A stretch of DNA of 64,000 bases from DATAOG01 sp963753685 (GTDB lineage Bacteria > Pseudomonadota > Alphaproteobacteria > Geminicoccales > Geminicoccaceae), in assembly GCA_963753685.1 (NCBI GenBank), contig CAVWDE010000004.1, positions 1 through 64,000 of the forward strand, written 5' to 3'. Made by a program: the position numbers and the translations under genes. The notes under the pieces were generated by a model. It did not search any database. It worked only from the letters and a program-made list of their open reading frames with translations, and was not told the origin of the DNA. This document shows, piece by piece, positions 16,131 to 24,431 of the stretch; the first letter of the stretch is position 1; each line of letters opens with the position of its first letter.

Positions 16131-17664
16131 CCTCGTTCGCGGCATCGTCGCCCCGGTCCAGGCCGGTCAGCCGGTGCATCAGGTGGCGGGTCGCCGGATA
16201 GAGTTCGCGGTAGATGCCATACTGCGCCTGGTAGCGGGCGACCGGTCCCGGCTCAGGATCGATCGTCCGGCCGGGCGGCGCCCAGGCCGCCGCCAGCGCC
16301 CGGGCGTCTTTGCCGGTGGCGGCCGCCACGGCGAGCAGCGCCGCGCCGCGCGCCGACGCGTCGCCGGCACCGACCGCCGTGATCGGCCGGCCGAGCACGT
16401 TGGCGAAGGTCCTGAGCCAGATCCGGCCGTGGCTGGCGCCGCCGCTCACCCGGATCTCGTGGGCGCTGCCCGCCAGCGCTTCGGCGGCCTCGACCACGCC
16501 GCGGACCGCGAACGCCACGCCTTCGATCACCGCCCGCGCCAGGTGCCGGTGGTCGTGGCGACGGGTGAGGCCGAACCAGGCGCCGCGCGCCTCGGGATCG
16601 AGGTGCGGCGCGCCCTCGCCGGTCAGGTAAGGGAGAAACAGCAGCCCTTCGGCCCCGGGCGGCACGGCTTCCGCCATCTGGCACATCAGCTCGAAGTCGA
16701 CGCCGCCCTCGGATGCCTCCGGTGGCCCCGGCCGCGCGATGCCGGCCAGGCGGCCGAACCAGTCGAACGAGCCGCCGCCGGACAAGACGCCCGCCATCAG
16801 CTGCCAGGTCCCGGGCAGGGCGTGACAGAAGGTCTGAAAGACGCCGTTCGGATCGGGGACCGCGACCGCGGTCGCCAGCTGGACCGCCGCCGAGGTCCCG
16901 AGCGTGATCGACAGCATGCCCGGGGTGACGGCGCCGCTGCCGAGGGCTGCTGCCGCCTGGTCGCCGGCGCCGGCGGCAACCGGCGTGCCGGCCCGCAGGC
17001 CGCTCAGGGCGGCGCCCTCGGGGTGCACGCTCGCCACCAGGCGCGCCGACTCGTGGGCCTCCGGCATCCAGTCCCGGGCGATCGCCAACGCGTCGAGAGC
17101 GTCGTCGGACCAGCGCCGGCGATGGACGTCGAACAGGCCGGTGCCCGAGGCGTCGGTGACATCGGTCGCGAGCGTGCCGGTCAGCCGCAGGCGCAGGAAG
17201 TCCTTGGCCAGCAGGATCGCGCGCAGCCGCGCGTAACGCTCCGGATGGTGGCGGCGCAGCCAGAGGATCTTGGTTGCCGTGAACGCGGTGCGGATGTGGT
17301 TGCCGGTCCAGCCCGCGAGTGCGTCGCCAAGCCGTTCCCGGATCTCGGCGCACTCGCGGACCGTGCGCTGATCGTTCCACAGGATCGCCGGATGGAGCGA
17401 TCTCAGCTGGGCCCCCAGAACCACCGCGCTGTGCATCTGCCCGGTCAGGCCGACCGCGTCCGGAGCCGCTCCGTCCTCCAAAAGGGTCCGGCTGGTGACC
17501 AGCAGCGCCTGCCACCAGACCTCGGGATCCTGTTCGGTCCACCCCGCGAGCGGGGTCTGCAGCGGATAGGACCGCCGCGCGGTCCGCATCACCTTGCCGG
17601 CCTCGTCGACCAGCACGGCCTTCAGACCCGACGTCCCGAGGTCGAACCCGACAGCGTGCAGCAA
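16111..17664 (-). CDS. xylB: Xylulokinase (FGGY family)
   Basis: The 517-residue FGGY kinase starts with GFDLGTSGLKAVLVDEAG. Further motifs are GLTGQMHSAVVL, ILWNDQRT, SITLGTSAAVQ and VSGGASHGRIW, the last of these the FGGY C-terminal signature region. It phosphorylates D-xylulose, the ketopentose product expected from an arabinitol or xylitol dehydrogenase. I chose TTG at 17664 because GGGGAGG lies seven bases upstream and the family N-terminus begins there; an ATG at 17703 would add 13 residues. The gene is convergent with the polyol operon and probably belongs to the same pathway. Confidence 0.9.
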   Translation of the reverse strand: MLHAVGFDLGTSGLKAVLVDEAGKVMRTARRSYPLQTPLAGWTEQDPEVWWQALLVTSRTLLEDGAAPDAVGLTGQMHSAVVLGAQLRSLHPAILWNDQRTVRECAEIRERLGDALAGWTGNHIRTAFTATKILWLRRHHPERYARLRAILLAKDFLRLRLTGTLATDVTDASGTGLFDVHRRRWSDDALDALAIARDWMPEAHESARLVASVHPEGAALSGLRAGTPVAAGAGDQAAAALGSGAVTPGMLSITLGTSAAVQLATAVAVPDPNGVFQTFCHALPGTWQLMAGVLSGGGSFDWFGRLAGIARPGPPEASEGGVDFELMCQMAEAVPPGAEGLLFLPYLTGEGAPHLDPEARGAWFGLTRRHDHRHLARAVIEGVAFAVRGVVEAAEALAGSAHEIRVSGGASHGRIWLRTFANVLGRPITAVGAGDASARGAALLAVAAATGKDARALAAAWAPPGRTIDPEPGPVARYQAQYGIYRELYPATRHLMHRLTGLDRGDDAANEVSGPQR

Positions 17665-18029
17665 ACCAGCGCCTCCCCACGCGTTCGCCTTGTGCGCGAC
17701 CATGATCTCATCCGTGAAGGCCTCAGGTCGCGTCGAGAATCAAGGGTTTCGTTGGCCTGTCGGAAATCGTCTCGGCACCATCATCCACCTTGGCGATCAC
17801 GGCAACAGGCATGCCTGGTTGACGAGGCTTGTGGCGCGGATGCGGCACCGTGGCGAAAACGCCACAATGCGCGCAAAAATTTGCATGACGCCGCCGCTTT
17901 GGTCGAAATCGGGAGCATATATTCAGCGTTGAGCCCCGCGCTAAGGTTGCCGCTTTCGGTGAGCAACAAACGAAAGCGCCGCCCCGAAGCAGGCATCGCG
18001 CGTGCGGCATCACGCTCAGGAGGATCAAA
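17665..18029. other. Intergenic region with palindromes between xylB and a small ORF
   Basis: No gene is supported here. The region is locally AT-richer. It holds GCAAA-AA-TTTGC at about 17872-17883, TATATT at 17918-17923, and an 8-bp inverted pair, CGCTTTCG at 17951-17958 and CGAAAGCG at 17971-17978. These are candidate operator or promoter elements for xylB (minus) or the small ORF at 18030 (plus). Confidence 0.5.
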
Positions 18030-18263
18030 ATGACGGTCGTCAACGACGACAGGGCGCGGGCAGAGCAGATCGCGATGAACGCGCGCCAGATTGAGATGGC
18101 CATCCTGCGACTGATACCGCGGCTCGACGCCGGCGAGGTGGCGTCCTATGGCCTGGCGGACGGCCGCAGGGTGATTGCCGGGCTGGCCGCACGCTACGAG
18201 GCCGCGGCCCGCCGGGGACCGGGCGCAGCCGCCAAGAGCCACCCGTCGGAGTATCGCGTCTGA
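18030..18263 (+). CDS. Small hypothetical protein (77 residues)
   Basis: The ORF is supported mainly by an excellent ribosome site, AGGAGG seven bases before the ATG, and by an upstream palindrome region. The product is mostly helical, with a core NARQIEMAILRLIPRLDAGEVASYGLADGRRVIAG (short key block: RLIPRLDAGEVASYGLADGR). It has no signal peptide or membrane segment. I do not recognise the family. It stands alone, between xylB and a dead binding-protein gene. Confidence 0.55.
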   Translation: MTVVNDDRARAEQIAMNARQIEMAILRLIPRLDAGEVASYGLADGRRVIAGLAARYEAAARRGPGAAAKSHPSEYRV

Positions 18264-18649
18264 CGGCTCCGGCACCGGCCGGGTGCCGCTTCGAGAGAGG
18301 CGCGCAAGGTCAGCCGTGACCTCGCCTTGCGCCTCGGGTTGGCCGAAGACTCCTTTGGCCACGACGTTGAGGTTCGCTCTGGAGGCGCTGGCCGCGGGCG
18401 GCAGTAGGGCCACCGGCCGCTGACCTCGCTCGTGCAGGCCCCTGGACGCCCCGCGGGAGTGGGCCGCGCGGATCGCCGGCGTCATGCCTCCCGATGGTGG
18501 CAACCCCTGAGCTGGACCTGACGCTGCGATCGTTGCCCTGGCGACGGGTCTGACCGTAGGATGGCGCGGTCAGGGAAGCGTCGATCAACGCGGAACAGGC
18601 GTGGCACAGGGCAATATCTGGTTGGCAGCTGCAATCGGTCGTCTCGGGC
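18264..18649. other. 386-base stretch without a supported gene
   Basis: The open frames here are short and have no ribosome site or recognisable motif. Minus-strand fragments with some protein-like character (for example around 18310-18500) could be decayed genes, but I cannot identify them. Confidence 0.5.
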
Positions 18650-19099
18650 ATGGTGCTCGGGGGTGCGATGGGGCTCGCCGCGGCCACGCCCGCCAAGGCC
18701 GACCCATTCATGGACCAGGTCAAGGCCGAGGCATGGACCAGGTCGAGGTCGTGATGCTCGCCGGCCCGCAGTCGGACTGGCGCGGGCCGACCTCGGCGCC
18801 CAAGCCCGGCGAGCCCGTCGCCTATCTGTCGAGCAATCAGCAGAACGGCGCCTCGCGCGAGCTGGGGCACGGCGATCGCCAAGATCGGCGCCAAGATCGG
18901 CGCCAAGATCGGCTGGCAGATGACCATCATCGCCGGTCACGGCAGCGCCTGGGTGCAGAAATACGGCGCGCCGCTCGACATCACCTCAGTCGCCGACGAC
19001 ACCGCCGACGACCAGATGCCGGCGCTGCGCGCGGGCGGCGTCAGCCGTCACGACGTCATCATCGTCTCGGCCGACGGCAACGCCCAGGCGGGGACATGA
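18650..19099 (+). pseudogene. Remnant of a periplasmic sugar-binding protein gene (ABC transporter)
   Basis: Three reading frames in sequence give one recognisable protein. First comes a signal-like GAMGLAAATPAKADPF, then EVVMLAGPQSDWRGPTSAPKPG and VAYLSSNQQNGASRELG. After a frame change come TAIAKIGAKIGAKIGWQMT and DITSVADDTADDQMPALR. These are blocks of ribose/xylose-type binding proteins. The frame is broken after a duplicated ATGGACCAGGTC (two copies 23 bases apart) and again at a GGGG run (18864-18867). It ends about where a third of the protein would be, so the C-terminal lobe is missing. An in-gene tandem repeat (AAGATCGGCGCC) is also present. The family is inferred by eye. Confidence 0.65.
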
Positions 19100-19170
19100 C
19101 CGTGGCCTGTGCCCAAAGTTCGTCTTTGCTCCTCCTTTCGATCATCGGTTGAGATGTGGAAGCAGGAAAC

Positions 19171-19563
19171 ATGACCAATGCAACTTTTTTTGATGGCAAA
19201 GTATTGGTTCTTCATCTCCGCCGCGTTGAAGACGATCGAGGTGTATTAATTCCGATCGAACTCGGACCATTGGATTTCTGTGCGGTGCGGGCGTTTCTGG
19301 TCCGGGCGCCCACGGGCACCTCTCGCGGTGGCCACGGTCACAAGACCGGGCGGCAAATCTTTGTTCACATCTCGGGCGAAATCGAAGTCGAGTTTTCTTG
19401 GCAAAACGAGGACAGAAGCGTGGTGCTGGACCGGGAAAACAACGCGATCATGATTGCCTCTCCGGTCTGGTCTCAACAGCGCTACAATGGGAATGACCCC
19501 AGCATGATGGTCTTGTGCGACACTCCCTATGATCCGAACAGCTATGTATATGAAAAATGCTGA
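19171..19563 (+). CDS. WxcM/FdtA-like sugar 3,4-ketoisomerase family cupin
   Basis: The 130-residue single-domain cupin resembles TDP-4-oxo-6-deoxyglucose 3,4-ketoisomerases (FdtA/QdtA) and WxcM C-terminal domains. The block GGHGHKTGRQIFVHISGEIEV carries the conserved His-x-His-type centre (GHGHKTGRQIFVHISG). A later block, AIMIASPVWSQQRYNG, matches the barrel's substrate side. These enzymes isomerise nucleotide-activated deoxysugars for O-antigen or glycan synthesis, although some relatives are catalytically diverged. Codon use is AT-richer than the neighbours. AGGA precedes the ATG at 19171. It lies in a small glycan-like cassette with the next two genes. Confidence 0.75.
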   Translation: MTNATFFDGKVLVLHLRRVEDDRGVLIPIELGPLDFCAVRAFLVRAPTGTSRGGHGHKTGRQIFVHISGEIEVEFSWQNEDRSVVLDRENNAIMIASPVWSQQRYNGNDPSMMVLCDTPYDPNSYVYEKC

Positions 19564-19641
19564 TATGGTGGTCGCGCTTGCTGCCGAAACACTCGAAGAA
19601 GGCGGTGGGGATGGCCTCAATGCCGACGCGACGATGGCGTC

Positions 19642-20889
19642 ATGAGTGAGGAAGTTGGCTCACGTCGGTCGGCACCGGGGTCGCCGCGCGTCGCCGTATT
19701 GGGAGCAGGCATCATGGGGTCCTGTCTCTCGCTGTTTCTGGCGCGCAGAGGCATCCAAGTGACCCTGTTCGATCGGGAACGCGCGCCGATGAGTGGTGCG
19801 AGCCGCTGGAACGAGGGCAAGATCCATCTCGGCTATCTTTATTCCGGCGACCCATCGCTGCGAACTGCGCGGCGCGTGCTCCCTGGCGGCTTGGAATTCA
19901 GCCGGCTGGTCTCGGATCTTCTGGGAGAATCGCTCGCACGAGAGACAACTACGGAAGACGACCTGTACCTGGTTCACAGAGAGTCGGTCGTCGGGGTCGA
20001 CAGCGTTCACCGCTATCTTCGAGCGGTCGATGACCTCGTCCGGGAACACCCGCGGTCACGGGGCTATCTATGCGACGCGTCCCGCGCTGCCAGCCGCCCG
20101 CTGTCTCGGGCCGAGCTCAGGTCGATCGCCGACACGCCCGATATCGTCGCCGGTTTTCGAGTGCCGGAGCGCTCGATCCGCACCGGCTGGATCGCAGACC
20201 GTCTCTGCGACGCGCTGTCGTCCGAGCCGCGCGTGTCCCTGCGCATGGGGTTGCGACTGACCAGCGCGACCCCCCTCGGCGCCGTGGACGGGCCGTGGCG
20301 CGTGCGCGGGCCTCGCCTCGACGAGACCTTCGACGTCGTCTTCAATGTGCTCTGGCATGGCCGTATGGAGATCGACCGCACCGCGGGATTGGCCCCAGAG
20401 GGTGAGTGGTCGAACCGCTACCGCGTGTCGCTGTTTGTGCGAACGTCGCGATTACTTGACGTGCCGAGCGCGGTCGCCGTCGTCGGACCGTTCGGAGACG
20501 TGAAGAACTACAATGGTCAGGATTTTTACATGTCCTGGTATCCGGCCGGGCTGCTCGTCGACAGCACGGCGGTGGCGCCGGCACCGCCGCGGCCCCTCAG
20601 CAGGAAAGCAAAGCTTGCCCTTGTGGAGCGCGTCGGGGCGGGCCTGAAGACTATCATGGCTGGCGGCGACGAGATTCTGGCGAACGCCGAGGATATCGCC
20701 GTCGAAGGCGGGTTTGTGTTCGCGGCCGGACACGGTTCGCTAGCGGACCCGCGCGCGACATTGCACCGCCGCGATCTCTTCGGCGTGCGGCGCTACGGTT
20801 GCTACTTCTCAGTCGACACCGGCAAGTACTCGACGGCGCCGTGGCTGGCAGACGCCCTGGCCAACGAGCTCGCCGAGGATCTAAGATGA
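19642..20889 (+). CDS. FAD-dependent oxidoreductase (DAO fold)
   Basis: The 415-residue protein has an N-terminal dinucleotide-binding motif VAVLGAGIMGSCLSLFLARRG (Gly21, Gly23, Gly26) ending in an acidic residue after strand 2 (TLFDRE). The next block, SGASRWNEGKIHLGYLYSGD, resembles D-amino-acid-oxidase-type FAD enzymes (key run RWNEGKIHLGYLYSGD). The C-terminal block FVFAAGHGSLADPRATLH contacts FAD in this fold. Substrate unknown. Similar genes occur in surface-polysaccharide loci, and the neighbours (ketoisomerase-like cupin and GT2) fit that. No signal peptide. Confidence 0.75.
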   Translation: MSEEVGSRRSAPGSPRVAVLGAGIMGSCLSLFLARRGIQVTLFDRERAPMSGASRWNEGKIHLGYLYSGDPSLRTARRVLPGGLEFSRLVSDLLGESLARETTTEDDLYLVHRESVVGVDSVHRYLRAVDDLVREHPRSRGYLCDASRAASRPLSRAELRSIADTPDIVAGFRVPERSIRTGWIADRLCDALSSEPRVSLRMGLRLTSATPLGAVDGPWRVRGPRLDETFDVVFNVLWHGRMEIDRTAGLAPEGEWSNRYRVSLFVRTSRLLDVPSAVAVVGPFGDVKNYNGQDFYMSWYPAGLLVDSTAVAPAPPRPLSRKAKLALVERVGAGLKTIMAGGDEILANAEDIAVEGGFVFAAGHGSLADPRATLHRRDLFGVRRYGCYFSVDTGKYSTAPWLADALANELAEDLR

Positions 20890-21098
20890 GGGCGTTGACC
20901 CGACGATCACTGCGGGATGATCATGCAAGCGTCTCTCCAGCGGCGCGGGCGGCGTATCGCAAGTGGCGGGTTGCCTGTTCCTATTACGAGCGATGACATC
21001 CGCGTCGCCAGCGCCGATCAACTGGATTCTGGCGACAACACCGTCAATGTGTCACCCCGCACGATCTCGATCGTGAGGGGCATCGGAAGGAGAGCTTC

Positions 21099-22007
21099 AT
21101 GCAACATGACCACACGGTTGATGATGCAGACCGCTCAGACCGGACGCCAACGGTTTCAGCGCTCCTCCCTTGCTATAATGCGGAAGCGTTCATCGCCGAC
21201 ACGTTGCGCTGCTTAGCCGGGCAGACCTGGCCCAAGCTGGAGATTCTGATCGGTGACGATGCATCCACTGACCGGACTCTGGAGATGGTCACCGCATTCT
21301 CCGAGAGTCGGGATAACGTACGCATCATCGCCCGCAAGCAGAACTTGGGTTGGCTTGCAAATACCAACAGTCTAATGGAAAATGCCTCCGGCAATTTGAT
21401 GTTCTTTGCCTTCCACGACGATCTGGTGGCGCCAACTTACGTGGAACGATTGGTGGCCGCGCTCGACAAGAATCCGCGAGCAGTGTTGGCGTACAGCGAT
21501 GTCGAGCTGACCGAACTCGACGGTAGTCGCGAGCTGATCGTCTTCGACGGGCTCGCTCGGGGCAAAGGTCCTCTGGCGCGCGGATTGCGTATGGCGGTCA
21601 GGCCTACGGGTTGGTGGGTGCCTAACCGCGGGCTGTTTCGCGCCGAGGCCTTCCACCGTATCGGTGGGATCAAACGCCATGACATGGGCGAGTTAGCGGC
21701 TGATTGGCCTTGGCTGGTTCACATGGCGATCCTGGGCGAATTGGATCGGGTGCCGGAGGTCCTTTGCCACAAGTTCTACAAGCCGGCGAGCCTCAGCAAA
21801 CGCTGGAAATATACGCCGGATCAATGGAAGGTGGTGGCACGTTCCGCTGTCCGCGAGATTCGGCAAAGCAATCTCAATCCGTGGTCGAAGGCGGTGCTGA
21901 TTTCTTGTGTGCAACTTCTACACATCTTGCCGAATTTTCAAGCGCGTCTGCCGCCGCTCATTAAAAAAGCGGCAAAGCATACGCTTGATCAATTTACTCG
22001 GCCCTGA
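21099..22007 (+). CDS. Family 2 glycosyltransferase (GT-A fold)
   Basis: The 302-residue GT2 enzyme has the N-terminal strand-turn VSALLPCYNAEAFIADTL, the nucleotide-binding LIGDDASTDRTLEMV and a DxD-like FFAFHDDLVAPTYVERL. The acceptor-side acidic block is GELAADWPWLVHMA. It transfers a sugar from an NDP-sugar to a glycan acceptor on the cytosolic face. Base composition is lower in GC than flanking operons, which suggests horizontal transfer of this three-gene cassette. GAAGGAG is found upstream of the ATG. Confidence 0.85.
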   Translation: MQHDHTVDDADRSDRTPTVSALLPCYNAEAFIADTLRCLAGQTWPKLEILIGDDASTDRTLEMVTAFSESRDNVRIIARKQNLGWLANTNSLMENASGNLMFFAFHDDLVAPTYVERLVAALDKNPRAVLAYSDVELTELDGSRELIVFDGLARGKGPLARGLRMAVRPTGWWVPNRGLFRAEAFHRIGGIKRHDMGELAADWPWLVHMAILGELDRVPEVLCHKFYKPASLSKRWKYTPDQWKVVARSAVREIRQSNLNPWSKAVLISCVQLLHILPNFQARLPPLIKKAAKHTLDQFTRP

Positions 22008-22078
22008 CCAGCACCAGATGCTGCAACGGGATAGGATGGTTTTGATCTGGCGTCGGAATCCGGGCTCAAAGGTGTATC

Positions 22079-22234
22079 ATGGCCGGCAAGCCGGTCGATC
22101 TCGAGCGCATCCCGCTCGCTCGCATGGCACAGGCCGAGGAGATCGCCGCCCCGATCGCCTTTCCGTGCTCCTTTGCCGCGAGCTACATCTGCGGCACGCT
22201 GCTCGACGTCAACGGCGGCGTCTACATGAGTTGA
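22079..22234 (+). pseudogene. C-terminal fragment of an SDR dehydrogenase
   Basis: The frame encodes 51 residues: RIPLARMAQAEEIAAPIAF, then SYICGTLLDVNGGVYMS and a stop. This is exactly the last fifth of a short-chain dehydrogenase: the helix after the PG motif, then the terminal NGG motif. The catalytic Tyr/Lys and NAD-binding halves are absent upstream, where the sequence changes to the low-GC GT2 region. It is followed after 19 bases by the lactonase gene, so the intact SDR was probably the first gene of the sugar-acid operon. Confidence 0.75.
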
Positions 22235-22253
22235 CAGTCCGGGAGGCGCTTCG

Positions 22254-23114
22254 ATGCCCGACTACCCGATCGTCGACAGTCACGTCCATCTCCTGGAGCC
22301 CGCCCGCTTCGACTACGCCTGGACCAAGGGCGCGCCGTCGCTCGATCGCCGGGCCCTGCCGGGCGATCTGATGGCGGCCGCAGCGCCGGTCGCGATCGAC
22401 CAGTTCGTGTTCGTCGAGGTCGATGTCGACTTTCCGCAGCATCTGGACGAAGCCGCCTGGGTCGCCGAAGTCGCGGCAACCGATCCGCGCCTCAAGGGCA
22501 TGGTCGCGGCCCTGCCGCTCGAGCGCGGGGCCGCGATCGAGCCCGAGCTCGACCAGCTCCGCCAGCACAAGCTCCTGCGCGCGATCCGCCGGCTGATCCA
22601 GACCCAGCCCGACCCGGAGTTCTGCATCCGGCCCGACTTCATCGCCGGGCTCAAGCTTCTGGCGCAGCACGATCTCGCCTTCGACATCTGCGTCCTGCAC
22701 CACCAGCTGGCCAACGTGCTCCAGATGGTGCGCCAGTGTCCCGAGGTCCGTTTCGTGCTCGACCACATCGGCAAGCCCGGCATCAAGGCCGGGATCTTCG
22801 ACCCCTGGCGCCAGCAGATGAAGGAATTGGCGGCGCTGCCCAATGTGCATTGCAAGATCTCGGGCGTCACGACCGAGGCCGATCATCACAACTGGACCGG
22901 TGAGCAGCTGAAGCCCTATATCGCCTATACCATCGAGATCCTTCGGCTTCGAGCGCGTGATGTATGGCGGCGACTGGCACGTGCTGGAGCTTGCCGGGAC
23001 TTATCCGGAGTGGGTCGAGATCGTCGACGTGGGTGGTCGAGGGCTGCACCGCCGAGGAAAGAGCGAAAGCTGTTCCGCGACAACGCGATCAGCTTCTACC
23101 GCCTGAACGGCTGA
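22254..23114 (+). pseudogene. Amidohydrolase, COG3618-type sugar lactonase, with three +1 frameshifts
   Basis: The start MPDYPIVDSHVHLLEP has the HxH metal motif, and RFVLDHIGKPGIKAG and HCKISGVTTEADH follow, as in L-fucono- and L-rhamnono-lactonases. After residue 228 the frame changes. The expected FGFERVMYGGDWHVLELAG lies in the next frame, VVEGCTAEE in the third, and RKLFRDNAISFYRLNG back in the first. Removing one base each at 22940-22941 (CC), 23031-23033 (GGG) and 23058-23060 (AAA) restores a 285-residue family-length protein. The gene may therefore be intact in the organism. It would open the lactone made by the preceding SDR. Its stop overlaps the next start. Confidence 0.78.
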
Positions 23115-24307
23115 TGCGTCCGGCCGACCTGCAACGCCGCGGCTTCTCGGTCGACGAGATGCGCAGGCTCGCCAGGCGGGCTCTGCCGCGGGCGGTGTTC
23201 GACTTCGCCGATGGTGCGGCCGAGGACGAGACGACGCTCCGCCGCAACGAGGCGGCGTTCGACGACATCCGCCTGCTGCCGCGGCCGCTGAACGGCGCCG
23301 GGACGCGCGATCTCTCGATCGAGCTGCTCGGCCAGCGGCTGCGCCTGCCGGTGATCGTCGGCCCGACCGGCCTTGCGGGCCTGTTCTGGCCCGATGGCGA
23401 GCTATGCGCCGCGCGCGCCGCGGCGGCGGCCGGCACCGCCTACTGCCTCAGCCACGGCTCGGTCTGCACGCTCGAGCAGCTCGCGCAATCCGGCGCTGCG
23501 CCGCGCTGGATGCAGGTCTTCATCTTCGCCGACCGCGGCTTCACCCGCGAGCTGACCGAGCGCGCCGCGGCCGCCGGCTACGACGCCCTGGTGCTGACGA
23601 TCGACAACCAGCTGCTCGGCAATCGCGAACGCGACGTGCGCAACGGCTTCACCATCCCGCCGCGCTTCGGCCCCGCGCAGCTCGCCGAGATGGCGTTCAA
23701 GACGGGCTGGCTCTGGCGCATGCGCGCGCACCTCGGGCGGATCACCTTCGGCAACTACGTGCGCCCGGGCGAGCCGGCCGACCTCAAGGCGCTGGCGAGC
23801 CGCATGGCGTCCCTGCTCGATCCCTCGATGACCTGGCAGGACGTGGACGAATTGCGCCGGATCTGGCGGGGCCCCCTGATCCTCAAGGGCGTGCTGCACC
23901 CGGCCGAGGCCAAGGAGGCGCTGGCCCACGGCGCCGATGCGCTGGTGGTCTCGAACCATGGCGGCCGCCAGCTCGACGGCGCGCCGGGCACGATCGAGGC
24001 CCTGCCGGCGATCGTCGAGGCGGTGGGCGGACGGATTCCGGTGCTCCTGGATGGCGGCATCCGGCGCGGCAGCGACGTCGTCAAGGCGCTGGCGCTCGGG
24101 GCACGCGCCTGCCTGATCGGCCGGCCGCAGCTCTGGGGGCTGGCGGTGGCCGGCGAGGCGGGCGTCGCACAGGTGCTCGAGATCTACCGGCGCGAGATCG
24201 ACCGCGTGATGGGGCTCTGCGGCATCGCGACCATTGCCGGCATCGGCCCCGACCTGCTGTTCGCCGCGCGACCGCCCCTGAAGCCAGGCGCGCCGGCATC
24301 GGCGTAG
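23114..24307 (+). CDS. FMN-dependent alpha-hydroxy acid oxidase/dehydrogenase (LldD family)
   Basis: The 397-residue TIM-barrel flavoprotein starts with RRALPRAVFDFADGAAEDE. The FMN-phosphate and catalytic block VVSNHGGRQLDGAPG has the essential His and Arg, and VLLDGGIRRGSDVVKALALGA is the standard C-terminal phosphate site. The family oxidises L-lactate, mandelate or similar 2-hydroxyacids to 2-oxoacids. In a pathway ending in HpcH aldolase, which yields pyruvate and lactaldehyde, lactate oxidation is the likely role. The ATG overlaps the lactonase stop by one base. Confidence 0.88.
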   Translation: MRPADLQRRGFSVDEMRRLARRALPRAVFDFADGAAEDETTLRRNEAAFDDIRLLPRPLNGAGTRDLSIELLGQRLRLPVIVGPTGLAGLFWPDGELCAARAAAAAGTAYCLSHGSVCTLEQLAQSGAAPRWMQVFIFADRGFTRELTERAAAAGYDALVLTIDNQLLGNRERDVRNGFTIPPRFGPAQLAEMAFKTGWLWRMRAHLGRITFGNYVRPGEPADLKALASRMASLLDPSMTWQDVDELRRIWRGPLILKGVLHPAEAKEALAHGADALVVSNHGGRQLDGAPGTIEALPAIVEAVGGRIPVLLDGGIRRGSDVVKALALGARACLIGRPQLWGLAVAGEAGVAQVLEIYRREIDRVMGLCGIATIAGIGPDLLFAARPPLKPGAPASA

Positions 24308-24431
24308 CGGCGCCTGCCCTGCCCACAGTCGTATCAGCACCGCCCTCCGGGCAACGGCGCGAACCCTATTCCGAAATCGAGCGGTGCCTGCGATAGTGGC
24401 TGGCTCGCGCTCAGGTGCCGAAGAAGAAACC

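Noticed and set aside
20917..21216. 99-codon ORF between the FAD gene and the GT2 gene
   Set aside because: It overlaps the GT2 start in another frame and has no ribosome site or motif.
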